Virus record (IMG/VR): IMGVR_UViG_3300021964_000018
Location: 1-64,000 of that record
From: a virus
Length of the DNA: 64,000 bases
Reading direction: 5' to 3' (one strand)
In this document: positions 18,674 through 25,887 of the stretch, piece by piece
Numbering within the stretch: position 1 is the stretch's first letter
Layout of the letters: the number at the start of each line of letters is the position of its first letter
Position numbers and translations under genes: made by a program
The notes under the pieces: model-generated
Seen by the model: the letters and a program-made list of their open reading frames with translations, nothing else
What the model was told of the DNA's origin: nothing
Databases searched by the model: none

Positions 18674-20590
18674 ATGTCTAGATCATTTAGTTTAAATCAA
18701 CTGACAGAAGGAATTAGAGAACGCCACTTAGGCGCTGATTCTTCTCGTCTTGTGTCCAAGTGGACACGTACAGGTCTTCTTCGAGGACTTCAAGAAAACA
18801 ACCGCGAAAACATGGCTCGCATGCTTGAAAACCAAGCGTCTCAGCTCCTTCGCGAAGCAAACACTTTAGGTAGCGGTGGATCTGCTGGAAACATTGATGG
18901 TTTTACCAATATCGCTTTTCCAATCGTTCGTCGAGTATTCGGTGGATTGGTAGCAAACGAATTAGTTTCTATTCAACCTATGTCTTTACCTTCCGGACTT
19001 CTTTTCTATCTTGATTATTCATATGGAGCAGATGTTGGTGGTGATGGAACTGGTGATGGAAACACAGATGCTACTTATGCTTCAACTTACAATAGAGGTG
19101 ATTCTCTTTATGGAAATCCTGGTGGTTCTAGTATCCGTACTGGTGCATCTGCAGTTGGTGGTCAATATGATCTTGCAGGTTCAGGATATTCAAAAGTTCA
19201 CGGAACTTATAAATTGAATGAAGGTTTGGCTCATATTGGTAAATTTGGAACCGGTGCTTCTCAATCAGGTGCAAATGGTGTAGCTGGTGTAGAAGGTGCT
19301 GACGGTAAATTACTACAATTTGACCCACAGATCATCAAAAGAATTAATGATGGCGACGCAGAATATGCATTCTTGGTTGCTTCAGCTTCAGTTCTTGTTG
19401 AAGATGCTGCAACTGGACGTTCATTAGACCCAACACAAGTTAAGCAAATTGCTTTATTTAGTGCTCTTGGCACTACAAATGGATTTACAGTACCTCCTGC
19501 TACTGTTCAAGGTGGAAGCAATGTATTGAACGTTCGTCGCCTTAATCAGTTAGGTACTATGGCAGGTGCACAGGACGCAATTACATTCACTCCTGATCCT
19601 CTTAAAGCACTTACTGATCTTGACGCAGGTATTCTTTTTGTAATGGAACTTGCTGATGGCGCAACTCCTGACGCGGATGCCGCTGGATTGGCAGCTGTAA
19701 CTAATCTTACTGCTTCTTTCCCAGTTGCTGATTCAGTATCAGCTGAAGGTGGAACTGGTGGAACTCTTGTTATTCCAAGCTTTGAGTCAGATTTTGCAGC
19801 TTCTCCAAGCCCAGTTATTCCTGAGATTGATATTAAGATTGAGTCTATCGCGGTAACAGCGACCACACGTAAGTTAAGAGCTCGTTGGTCTCCAGAACTT
19901 GCGCAAGATCTTAATGCTTATCACTCAATGGATGCTGAAGTTGAATTGACTCAGATTCTTTCTGAGCAGATTGCACTTGAGATCGATCGTGAGATTCTTA
20001 ATGATCTTCTTACAGAAGCAAAAGCAGCTAACTACTACTGGTCACGTGCTCCTGGTAAATTCGTTAAGAAGGATACTGGTGTCGTTGCATCTAGCACTAT
20101 TGGACCTAATTTCACGGGTACAGTTCGCGAATGGTACGAAACTCTTGTTGAAACCATTATCGACGTTGCTAACGAAATTCACAGAAAGACTCTTCGTGGA
20201 GCAGCTAACTTTATCGTGGTTTCACCTGAAGTAGCTACTATCTTCGAAGCTTCAGTTCTTTACAAGCCTTCTATCAAGATTGATGGACAAGGACAAGTTG
20301 GAACTCCTTTCTCTATCGGTGCAGAAGCTATTGGATCTCTTTCAAATCGCTTTACGGTTTACAAAGATCCTTACTTCCCACGCAACAAGATCCTTGTAGG
20401 ATACAAAGGTGGATCATATCTTGAGTCTGGATACGTCTATGCTCCTTATGTACCACTCATCGTTACTCCTACAATCTTCGCTCCTGAAGATTTCACACCA
20501 AGAAAAGGTGTAATGACTCGTTACGGTAAGAAAATGGTACGTGCCGATTTCTACGGAACAGTTACATGCCTTGACATGGACGTGATCTAA
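18674..20590 (+). CDS. Major capsid protein (gp23-like)
   Basis: A 638-residue HK97-fold capsid protein, assigned by position, length and strong expression signals. A helical propeptide ends in LLRE61 followed by A62-NTLGSGG, very like the T4 gp23 cleavage site FLAE followed by Ala, so processing after E61 is predicted. The middle (about 110-380) holds Gly-, Ser- and Asp-rich insertions not needed for the T4 fold. The C-terminal half (KIESIAVTATTRKLRARWSP onward) matches the conserved gp23 core. Codons are richer in C and G at third positions than in the neighbours, as expected for a very highly expressed gene. GGAGA precedes the ATG and a strong terminator follows. Confidence 0.93.
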   Translation: MSRSFSLNQLTEGIRERHLGADSSRLVSKWTRTGLLRGLQENNRENMARMLENQASQLLREANTLGSGGSAGNIDGFTNIAFPIVRRVFGGLVANELVSIQPMSLPSGLLFYLDYSYGADVGGDGTGDGNTDATYASTYNRGDSLYGNPGGSSIRTGASAVGGQYDLAGSGYSKVHGTYKLNEGLAHIGKFGTGASQSGANGVAGVEGADGKLLQFDPQIIKRINDGDAEYAFLVASASVLVEDAATGRSLDPTQVKQIALFSALGTTNGFTVPPATVQGGSNVLNVRRLNQLGTMAGAQDAITFTPDPLKALTDLDAGILFVMELADGATPDADAAGLAAVTNLTASFPVADSVSAEGGTGGTLVIPSFESDFAASPSPVIPEIDIKIESIAVTATTRKLRARWSPELAQDLNAYHSMDAEVELTQILSEQIALEIDREILNDLLTEAKAANYYWSRAPGKFVKKDTGVVASSTIGPNFTGTVREWYETLVETIIDVANEIHRKTLRGAANFIVVSPEVATIFEASVLYKPSIKIDGQGQVGTPFSIGAEAIGSLSNRFTVYKDPYFPRNKILVGYKGGSYLESGYVYAPYVPLIVTPTIFAPEDFTPRKGVMTRYGKKMVRADFYGTVTCLDMDVI

Positions 20591-20613
20591 TCTTTAGGTA
20601 GATTCTGTTAACT

Positions 20614-20640
20614 AAGGCGACCTTTTGGTCGCCTTTTTTA
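20614..20640 (+). terminator. Rho-independent terminator after the capsid gene
   Basis: AAGGCGACC, loop TTTT, GGTCGCCTT and then a T run. The stem is perfect and GC-rich in a very AT-rich genome. It ends the head operon 24 bases after the capsid stop. Confidence 0.92.
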
Positions 20641-20674
20641 TTATACACTTATTAAAAATTTTGTATGATTATTT

Positions 20675-20691
20675 TGTATCATTTAGATACA
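20675..20691 (+). promoter_or_regulatory. Inverted repeat TGTATC-N5-GATACA
   Basis: A perfect 6-bp inverted repeat with a 5-base spacer lies between the capsid terminator and the next gene, 31 bases before its ATG. It could be an operator or part of a short leader hairpin. No convincing promoter boxes were found with it. Confidence 0.35.
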
Positions 20692-20721
20692 TTCACACAC
20701 AATACACACACGGAGAATATC

Positions 20722-20913
20722 ATGGCTAGTAATCCATATGAACTGCGCCAAGGTCTTTTAGGCCAAGCCCAACAAATTTTAGTAGAAGCATACCATAGTG
20801 AAGTGCAACGATGTCGAGATCAAGGTGTTGCTGCTCATAATGTAAAATTTCCTTCAACAGAAGATATTATTGCTGAAGCTGAAAAACTTTATGCTTTTGT
20901 TCAGAAAAAATAA
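20722..20913 (+). CDS. Small conserved T4-like protein
   Basis: A 63-residue protein. The start is ATG 20722, with CGGAG seven bases upstream; an in-frame ATG at 20665 would place the start inside the promoter region. The sequence (SNPYELRQGLLGQAQQIL ... PSTEDIIAEAEKLYAFV) resembles small proteins found near capsid genes in other T4-like aquatic phages, from memory. It is helical, neutral and of unknown function. It is the first gene after the capsid terminator, so it needs its own promoter. Confidence 0.7.
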   Translation: MASNPYELRQGLLGQAQQILVEAYHSEVQRCRDQGVAAHNVKFPSTEDIIAEAEKLYAFVQKK

Positions 20914-20971
20914 GAATAAATAAAGTTTATTAAAGCATACTTATTTTTAACAAGTTAAGTTAGGAGTAAGT

Positions 20972-21571
20972 ATGTTTTTTTTATTATTTTTGTTAAGTTT
21001 TTTGTCAATTGCAGGTGAACCCAAACCTGATATGTCGATTACAATAACTGCAGTCAAAGGCATCACAATATTTATTGACAAGCCAGTAGTAATAGGTGGT
21101 GGTAAAACATATCAGTCTTCAGAGATTGAATCTTTAATTACAGGTTTTGCAACTATTCATAAAGCAACATTTGTTAAAGACCCAAGAATGATTAATAGCA
21201 TTTATAATGCATCATCAGCAACGTTTGTTAATGAAGATTGCAATTGGTTATCAAGGGCTGTGAAATGCGCAACTTCAGAATACATGTATGTGCTAAAAAC
21301 ACAGGTAGTTATTAATCCTGTTAGAGCATATGTTACGATTACGCTGCATGATCATGAAATGAATGCTGTTTCATCAGCTACAGTATCTAATAAACACCAA
21401 AGAAGTGTAATACAGTTAACAAAACAGAAACAATCACAAGGTCTTTTAGGTAATACAACAACTACAACCGAGGAACAAATGCCTGAAATATTTAGTATTG
21501 AACCTTATCTTTATGAAAAAGATTTTCGCCAGGCTGTTATTTTAATGTATAGTTCATTTCGATTAGAATAA
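20972..21571 (+). CDS. Exported protein with signal peptide, unknown
   Basis: A 199-residue protein with a strongly hydrophobic N-terminus (FFLLFLLSFLSIAG) that reads as a Sec signal peptide, with cleavage likely near residue 15. There is no lipobox Cys. The mature part is beta-rich with two Cys (DCNWLSRAVKCA, about ten residues apart) that could form a periplasmic disulfide, and no second membrane helix. Phage proteins exported this way can act in superinfection exclusion, lysis control or envelope remodelling. No family is recognised. GGAG precedes the ATG. Confidence 0.65.
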   Translation: MFFLLFLLSFLSIAGEPKPDMSITITAVKGITIFIDKPVVIGGGKTYQSSEIESLITGFATIHKATFVKDPRMINSIYNASSATFVNEDCNWLSRAVKCATSEYMYVLKTQVVINPVRAYVTITLHDHEMNAVSSATVSNKHQRSVIQLTKQKQSQGLLGNTTTTTEEQMPEIFSIEPYLYEKDFRQAVILMYSSFRLE

Positions 21572-21604
21572 TTAATATTGTCCAAATTTTTAAAAGGAGA
21601 AAAA

Positions 21605-22051
21605 ATGAAATTAAATAGGAATTCACTAAGAAAAATGATTTTAAACGAAATTAGGAACTTACAAGAAGGTAGGTATACTAGCTCTGGACCTAATCTTAGC
21701 CAACTTTTTGGCCATCTGTGGGGCAGAAGATTCGATTGGAATTTTGTTACAAATGCTTCAATCCAAAGTGCTATGAAAATGTCCGGGATGGATGCTATGA
21801 CATTTTTTGAAACTGTTAAAGCTGTTGGTCATGAATGGCAATTGAAAAAAGTTGCTGAAGCATTATCAGAAGTTGATACAAACTTTTATGATTATGCAAA
21901 AAGAGAATTAGGAACACAACTTTTCCATGATACGCCAGGAAGCAAGATAAGATTACCAAAACTTACAAAAAGCACATCACCCTTAGCAGATGATGAATTT
22001 GACTTTGATGACGACGATGATGATGTTTATCCAGGTCCTTTAGTACCTTAG
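21605..22051 (+). CDS. Putative internal head protein with N-terminal module and acidic tail
   Basis: A 148-residue protein. I use ATG 21605 with AAAAGGAG upstream rather than the TTG at 21578. It opens with the shared module (K-L-N-R-x2-L-R-x-M-I-L-N-E) containing LNE and then LQE sites. A helical middle follows and a very acidic C-terminus (FDFDDDDDD). No catalytic motif is visible. Its stop overlaps the stop of the convergent minus-strand gene by three bases with no terminator between them. Confidence 0.65.
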   Translation: MKLNRNSLRKMILNEIRNLQEGRYTSSGPNLSQLFGHLWGRRFDWNFVTNASIQSAMKMSGMDAMTFFETVKAVGHEWQLKKVAEALSEVDTNFYDYAKRELGTQLFHDTPGSKIRLPKLTKSTSPLADDEFDFDDDDDDVYPGPLVP

Positions 22052-22386
22052 GAAAAATCACGCCATGCATGTGGTTTTCTTGTTTTAAGATAACCTAAAT
22101 TTTTTTGATGCGTATATGCTTCTTTCTCAAATGGAATGGCATAATACGCATCAGCTCCGTTCAAACCTTTAAATCTTGCTTTAAGCCAATACCATATATA
22201 AAGAAGGTAAAAACCAACCACCCAGAGTTCTCTCTGTTGAACGAGGTGAATCTTTTCGTGGTTATATATAGTAATATCAAGCTGTTCTTTTGCAATAATA
22301 AACGGGTATAACGTAATCGCATAAACATCAATAAAAAGGCTCATTGCTTTGCAAAAACGTGGGCTAATAATTACTTTAGGTTTCAT
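22048..22386 (-). CDS. Small HEKIH metallopeptidase-like protein
   Basis: A 112-residue minus-strand protein with H43-E-K-I-H47, a downstream acidic FEKEAY (E87/E89) and a hydrophobic aromatic segment between them (WVVGFYLLYIWYWL). This is the layout of small zinc-peptidase-like, membrane-associated proteins found in bacteria and phages. Activity is not established. Its ATG overlaps the stop of the upstream exonuclease (TAATG), so the two form one operon, the only one on this strand in the window. Confidence 0.6.
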   Translation of the reverse strand: MKPKVIISPRFCKAMSLFIDVYAITLYPFIIAKEQLDITIYNHEKIHLVQQRELWVVGFYLLYIWYWLKARFKGLNGADAYYAIPFEKEAYTHQKNLGYLKTRKPHAWRDFS

Positions 22387-23315
22387 TACATTCTCCTTTT
22401 ATATGGGTATTTAGGTCTAAGTGTATCAACCGCAAATCGACCACCCCTATTTGGGTCTTGAAGATATTGCAATGTTTTATAAAGGACTTCCATTGTCATT
22501 CCAATATCAGCAGTTGCTTCATGCCATGACTCATTATCAATTTCAAATGCTGTCGCCATCATACCAAGCCGGCTAGCAAGATAAGGTTTCCCTTTATAAG
22601 ATAGTGCCGTAATGCTGTCAATGATGTGTTTATCTTCAGCATTCATTTCAGCTTCATTTTTTTGTACATATTGCAGTACAGCTTTTAGATAATTATCAAT
22701 AATTGCAATTGAATCCATCACAGCAATATCTGGTGCGTTTAAACCACCTCTTTGATAAAAAAGATTTGTCATTTTTGCATCAAATGGAGAATTGTGGGCC
22801 CAAAAGACCAGCTTACCTGTTGGGCTGGCAGTTTTTTGTGCTTGTATATATTGATTAAACATTTCAGCACCATCTGCTTGATTAACGCGCGGTACATCTT
22901 CTCCGCCATAATAATCATTCATGTCTAAAAGACCTGGAATCGAGTATTTAGGATCGCCTTTATAAGTTCCTGCGTCTAGCTGTGCTTGTTGATTTTTTAT
23001 TTCAGCTTCTGTGTCTGGTGTTAAGACTATTTTAACATTGAACATTCCGTCGTTTACAGGAGAAGGTATTTGGTCGAGATTATTTGTTTTGTATGCTATG
23101 GCTGCCAGTTGAGTTATTTGAACAAAATTTGGAACTGATCCGTCTTTATTTGGTAGACCTGTTGTTTCTGTGTCGAAGAAAACCCAGTTATGTTGTGCAA
23201 GTTCTTTAAGCTTTTTAATCATTTCAGAGAACTGAGGAGGATAAAAACTAGGATCGACTGATCTTTCGTTTAGGAATTTGCGCCATTCTGTCAAGATTTG
23301 TTTCATGTTATTCAT
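22386..23315 (-). CDS. DnaQ-like 3'-5' exonuclease (DEDD superfamily)
   Basis: A 309-residue minus-strand exonuclease. Motif I is FFDTETTGLP (D48, E50), motif II lies around AHNSPFDAKM, and motif III is HEATADIG, giving the DEDDh set used for two-metal 3'-5' hydrolysis. The N-terminus (MKQILTEWRKFLNE) is an amphipathic helix with LTE and LNE sites, similar in spirit to the module on plus-strand genes. It could be a proofreading subunit for the mini polymerase at 50755, which lacks an exonuclease domain, or a DNA- or RNA-degrading enzyme. AAGGAG lies before the first ATG. The promoter is shared with the divergent gene at 23393. Confidence 0.85.
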   Translation of the reverse strand: MNNMKQILTEWRKFLNERSVDPSFYPPQFSEMIKKLKELAQHNWVFFDTETTGLPNKDGSVPNFVQITQLAAIAYKTNNLDQIPSPVNDGMFNVKIVLTPDTEAEIKNQQAQLDAGTYKGDPKYSIPGLLDMNDYYGGEDVPRVNQADGAEMFNQYIQAQKTASPTGKLVFWAHNSPFDAKMTNLFYQRGGLNAPDIAVMDSIAIIDNYLKAVLQYVQKNEAEMNAEDKHIIDSITALSYKGKPYLASRLGMMATAFEIDNESWHEATADIGMTMEVLYKTLQYLQDPNRGGRFAVDTLRPKYPYKRRM

Positions 23316-23347
23316 ATACTCTCCTTTATAACTTTCTTTATTTATGA

Positions 23348-23357
23348 TATAATTATA
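23348..23357. promoter_or_regulatory. Bidirectional -10 element (TATAATTATA)
   Basis: The 77-base gap between the divergent genes contains the palindrome TATAATTATA, which reads as TATAAT on both strands. It is the only candidate -10 for both the minus-strand exonuclease operon and the plus-strand gene at 23393. No clear -35 boxes are visible. Confidence 0.45.
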
Positions 23358-23392
23358 TTTATTAACGGCTATTTTAACATAAGGAGAATATT

Positions 23393-23611
23393 ATGCCTAC
23401 AAAAAAAGAAGAAGCAGCACACGATTGTAAAAAAGATTGTGAATTATTGCATAAAGAAATCGCAGCATTGAAAAAAGAAGTCGCAGCACTTAAAGCAGAA
23501 CTTAAAAAAGCACCAAAAGGTGGTGGTGGAGCAGATCCAAGAGTTGACAAATTAATAGAAGCATTAAAAGACAATCCTAAATTTTTTCTTTCAAAAGTAT
23601 TTTTAAGTTAA
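23393..23611 (+). CDS. Small coiled-coil protein
   Basis: A 72-residue protein with an ideal heptad coiled coil at residues 18-42 (EIAALKKEVAALKAELKK), a Gly-rich hinge (GGGG) and a short basic C-terminal helix. It has a strong AAGGAG. It is first in the plus-strand unit transcribed away from the exonuclease operon. It probably oligomerises. The function is unknown. Confidence 0.6.
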   Translation: MPTKKEEAAHDCKKDCELLHKEIAALKKEVAALKAELKKAPKGGGGADPRVDKLIEALKDNPKFFLSKVFLS

Positions 23612-23626
23612 TAATTAATATTAGGC

Positions 23627-23665
23627 CCAACACACAGCATAAAGCTGATATCGCCAGCGTGTTGG
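23627..23665 (+). other. Structured leader hairpin before the decoration-like gene
   Basis: CCAACAC (23627-23633) pairs with GTGTTGG (23659-23665). Inside, GCTG (23644-23647) pairs with CAGC (23655-23658), directly stacked on the outer stem. No T run follows, so this looks like a stable 5' leader or processing structure and not a terminator. Confidence 0.45.
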
Positions 23666-23704
23666 AATCTTGCGAACACATAATCTCATTTTAAGGAGGA
23701 AATT

Positions 23705-24172
23705 ATGCCAACAATTATAGTAGATAATAAAAAAGGTCTATTTCAAAAAGCAGCTACCACAGCAAATCCAGCAGGAACATTAGCAGGTCATAAATCAGTT
23801 GTTAAAACTGTTAACGGTGGCTTAGCTAATCAAACATTGTCTCAAGAAGACAGTGGAAAAATCTTTCTTGTCGGAGGAGACGCAGGACCTATTACATTTC
23901 CAGTAGGCGAAGCCGGATGGGAAGGAACTTTTGTTGCAACAGGATCATTTCATGCAGCATTGGTAATATCAGGAGCAGCAGCTGCTACAACATCTGGTGT
24001 TACAGTCGTAGGACAAGAATTAGGTGCAGATGCAAGTACTGATGCCATTGCAATTACTGCAGGTGTTGGTGCAACTTTTGGAACATCAGCTGTAACTGCA
24101 GGTGACACATTAAAGGTAAAAGTTTTAAAAGCTAATTCTTTAATTTTAATGGAATCAAGAACTGCAACTTAA
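23705..24172 (+). CDS. Putative capsid decoration or small surface protein
   Basis: A 155-residue Ala-, Gly-, Thr- and Val-rich protein with no Cys and a predicted all-beta fold (ITFPVGEAGWEGTFVATGSF and similar strands). It has one of the strongest Shine-Dalgarno sites here (AAGGAGGAAATT), a structured leader and its own terminator, all typical of an abundant virion protein. A head decoration or small fibre protein is the best guess. No family motif proves this. Confidence 0.55.
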   Translation: MPTIIVDNKKGLFQKAATTANPAGTLAGHKSVVKTVNGGLANQTLSQEDSGKIFLVGGDAGPITFPVGEAGWEGTFVATGSFHAALVISGAAAATTSGVTVVGQELGADASTDAIAITAGVGATFGTSAVTAGDTLKVKVLKANSLILMESRTAT

Positions 24173-24195
24173 TCGGCTTGAAATGACTTGAAATT

Positions 24196-24223
24196 AAGGC
24201 ATCCATCTCGGGTGTCTTTTTTT
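24196..24223 (+). terminator. Rho-independent terminator
   Basis: AAGGCATCC, loop ATCTC, GGGTGTCTT and then T5. The nine-pair stem has two G-U pairs. It closes the decoration-like gene. Confidence 0.8.
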
Positions 24224-24313
24224 ATGTTTGCAAGAAGCTACTGCTTAGTTTATGTGATACTTTAAGGCATTAGGTGATAATTATTAAGGACATATATTTT
24301 GGAGGTTACAGAG

Positions 24314-24655
24314 ATGTCTCAGTTAAACAGAAAGCAGTTAAAAAGAATGCTCTTAAAAGAATTTAAAATGATGGGAATGGCACCTATGGGTGCAGCAATG
24401 ATAGGACATTCTCCATATCAAAACCCGCATGGGTGTGATGCATGTGGCAAGTCTCCTTGTGAGTGTGATGAATACGAAGATCATGGTGATCATAGCATGC
24501 AATCATCACATGTTGATTATGTAGGTGGTCATAAAGGACAAGTTTCAAAAGAAGATTGCTGCAAGGCTGTTCTTTGCCTCATTGAATGTTGTGATTGTCC
24601 GGAAACTAAGGCATTGATTCGAGAATGCTGTGAAGATATTCTTTCTCGTTGTTAA
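24314..24655 (+). CDS. Cys-rich protein with N-terminal module
   Basis: A 113-residue protein starting at ATG 24314, with GGAGG eight bases upstream; a TTG at 24299 is less likely. It opens with the shared module (Q-L-N-R-x2-L-K-R-M-L-L-K-E), including an L-K-E site. It holds 13 Cys: an N-terminal CDACGKSPCEC cluster and a helical C-terminus with CC, C, CC, C, CC and C at helix-like spacing. The arrangement recalls Cys-lined helical metal-storage bundles, but this is inference. His residues (DHGDHS) add possible metal ligands. It heads the run of module-bearing genes up to 29483. Confidence 0.65.
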   Translation: MSQLNRKQLKRMLLKEFKMMGMAPMGAAMIGHSPYQNPHGCDACGKSPCECDEYEDHGDHSMQSSHVDYVGGHKGQVSKEDCCKAVLCLIECCDCPETKALIRECCEDILSRC

Positions 24656-24663
24656 TTTTATAA

Positions 24664-25887
24664 ATGGAATTAACCGAGGCACAACTTCGTTTTTTAATTC
24701 GTGAGGTTATACGCAAAGTAAAGGGTGGGTGGAAAGTTTACCCTAAAAAACCTCGCAAGGGAGAGAAGCGTCGTCGTGCTTTGTCAAAAAAACCTTTAAG
24801 TTATAAACGTGCATTGGCACAACTTCGTGCAATTGAAAGAGGAAAAAGTTTAAAGGAAGGTCGTGAACATACAATAGTATCCGGCGATTATCTTGGTAAG
24901 ATAGCGAAAAAATATGGCGTAACAACTAGTCAGATTCAAAAAGCAAATCCTGATTTAAATCCTAATTCATTACAGCTAGGTCAAAAAATAATAATTCCTG
25001 ATGCTTTAAAGCGATTAAATAAAGATTTAAAACCTAGTAAAAAATTAATTGACTGGATGAAATACGAAGAAGGAAAAGTTAATAGATTAGGAGTGGCCAC
25101 GGGAGAACCTTATCTTGAATCTTATGATGACGGTGTAGGAAACTTGACAATAGGTTACGGTCGCAATCAAAAAAGTCAAAGAAAACAAACAATAGATACG
25201 GGTTATGCAGAAAATTTACTTAAATCTGATTTGAGCGATGCTGCTTCCTTATTGCAACAGTCAACTAAAGATTCTGTTAGCGAAAAAATAACAATTCCTT
25301 TTAAGTTAGATCAAAATCAATTTGATGCATTAACTAGTATAATTTTTAATGCAGGTAGAGGCGGATATATTAAGACGGGTTTACATCAAAAATTTATTAG
25401 TAAAGGAATAACATCAGGCAGTGAGTTTGAAAAAGCCTTTTTAGAAGCTAGAACTAGTAAAAAACTAGGTGGTTTAAAAGGAAGAAGAAAAAGAGAATTA
25501 GAAATATTTAAAAACAATAATTATCTTAACAAAAAAGATGATGAAAAAAGTGTTTTAAAAGAAGGTGATCCAAAAGTAGGAACAGGTAAAAAACCAAAAG
25601 GATCAGGTCGAAGGTTGTATACAGACGAAAATCCTAAAGATACAGTTCCAGTAAAGTTTAGAACGGCTTCAGATATTAGAAAGACATTTTCGCAAAAAAG
25701 TTTTAAATCAAAATCACATAATAGGCAGTCTCAAATAATTAATTTGGTGCATCAAAGGGTTCGAGCAGCATATCAAAATGCTAAAGATCCGGATACAAAA
25801 AAGAGATTGAAAAAAGCATATGATTATGCAAAAAAACGAAAAGCAGCTAGCAAAAAGAAAACTCAAAGAATGAGAAAGAAAAAATGA
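24664..25887 (+). CDS. Module-bearing LysM plus GH24 lysozyme with basic DUF5872-like tail
   Basis: A 407-residue multidomain protein. Residues 1-20 are the shared module with LIRE. A basic region (21-65) precedes a LysM domain (about 67-113). A T4-type lysozyme follows: E135/E136, D155/D156 and T162 in a GVGNLTIGYG context, then QFDALTSIIFNAG and the closing GLKGRRKRELEIF. A 105-residue Lys/Arg-rich tail (from about 302, GSGRRLYTDENPKDT) resembles DUF5872 from memory. There is no signal peptide. A free endolysin is encoded elsewhere (62656), so this is probably a virion-carried muralytic enzyme, perhaps ejected with the DNA. The stop overlaps the next ATG by four bases. Confidence 0.8.
   Translation: MELTEAQLRFLIREVIRKVKGGWKVYPKKPRKGEKRRRALSKKPLSYKRALAQLRAIERGKSLKEGREHTIVSGDYLGKIAKKYGVTTSQIQKANPDLNPNSLQLGQKIIIPDALKRLNKDLKPSKKLIDWMKYEEGKVNRLGVATGEPYLESYDDGVGNLTIGYGRNQKSQRKQTIDTGYAENLLKSDLSDAASLLQQSTKDSVSEKITIPFKLDQNQFDALTSIIFNAGRGGYIKTGLHQKFISKGITSGSEFEKAFLEARTSKKLGGLKGRRKRELEIFKNNNYLNKKDDEKSVLKEGDPKVGTGKKPKGSGRRLYTDENPKDTVPVKFRTASDIRKTFSQKSFKSKSHNRQSQIINLVHQRVRAAYQNAKDPDTKKRLKKAYDYAKKRKAASKKKTQRMRKKK

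Noticed and set aside
20701-20711. CA-rich repeats before 20722 and 52390 as a CRISPR-like or satellite array
   Set aside because: They are short CA runs in promoter leaders with no spacer structure.
23627-23665. tRNA or tRNA-like gene
   Set aside because: Only two stems are present, with no T-loop or acceptor pattern.
25885-25887. Genome-wide UGA reassignment
   Set aside because: UGA is used as the ordinary stop of neighbouring genes (25885-25887 and 28822-28824), so the internal UGA at 28438 is a local event.
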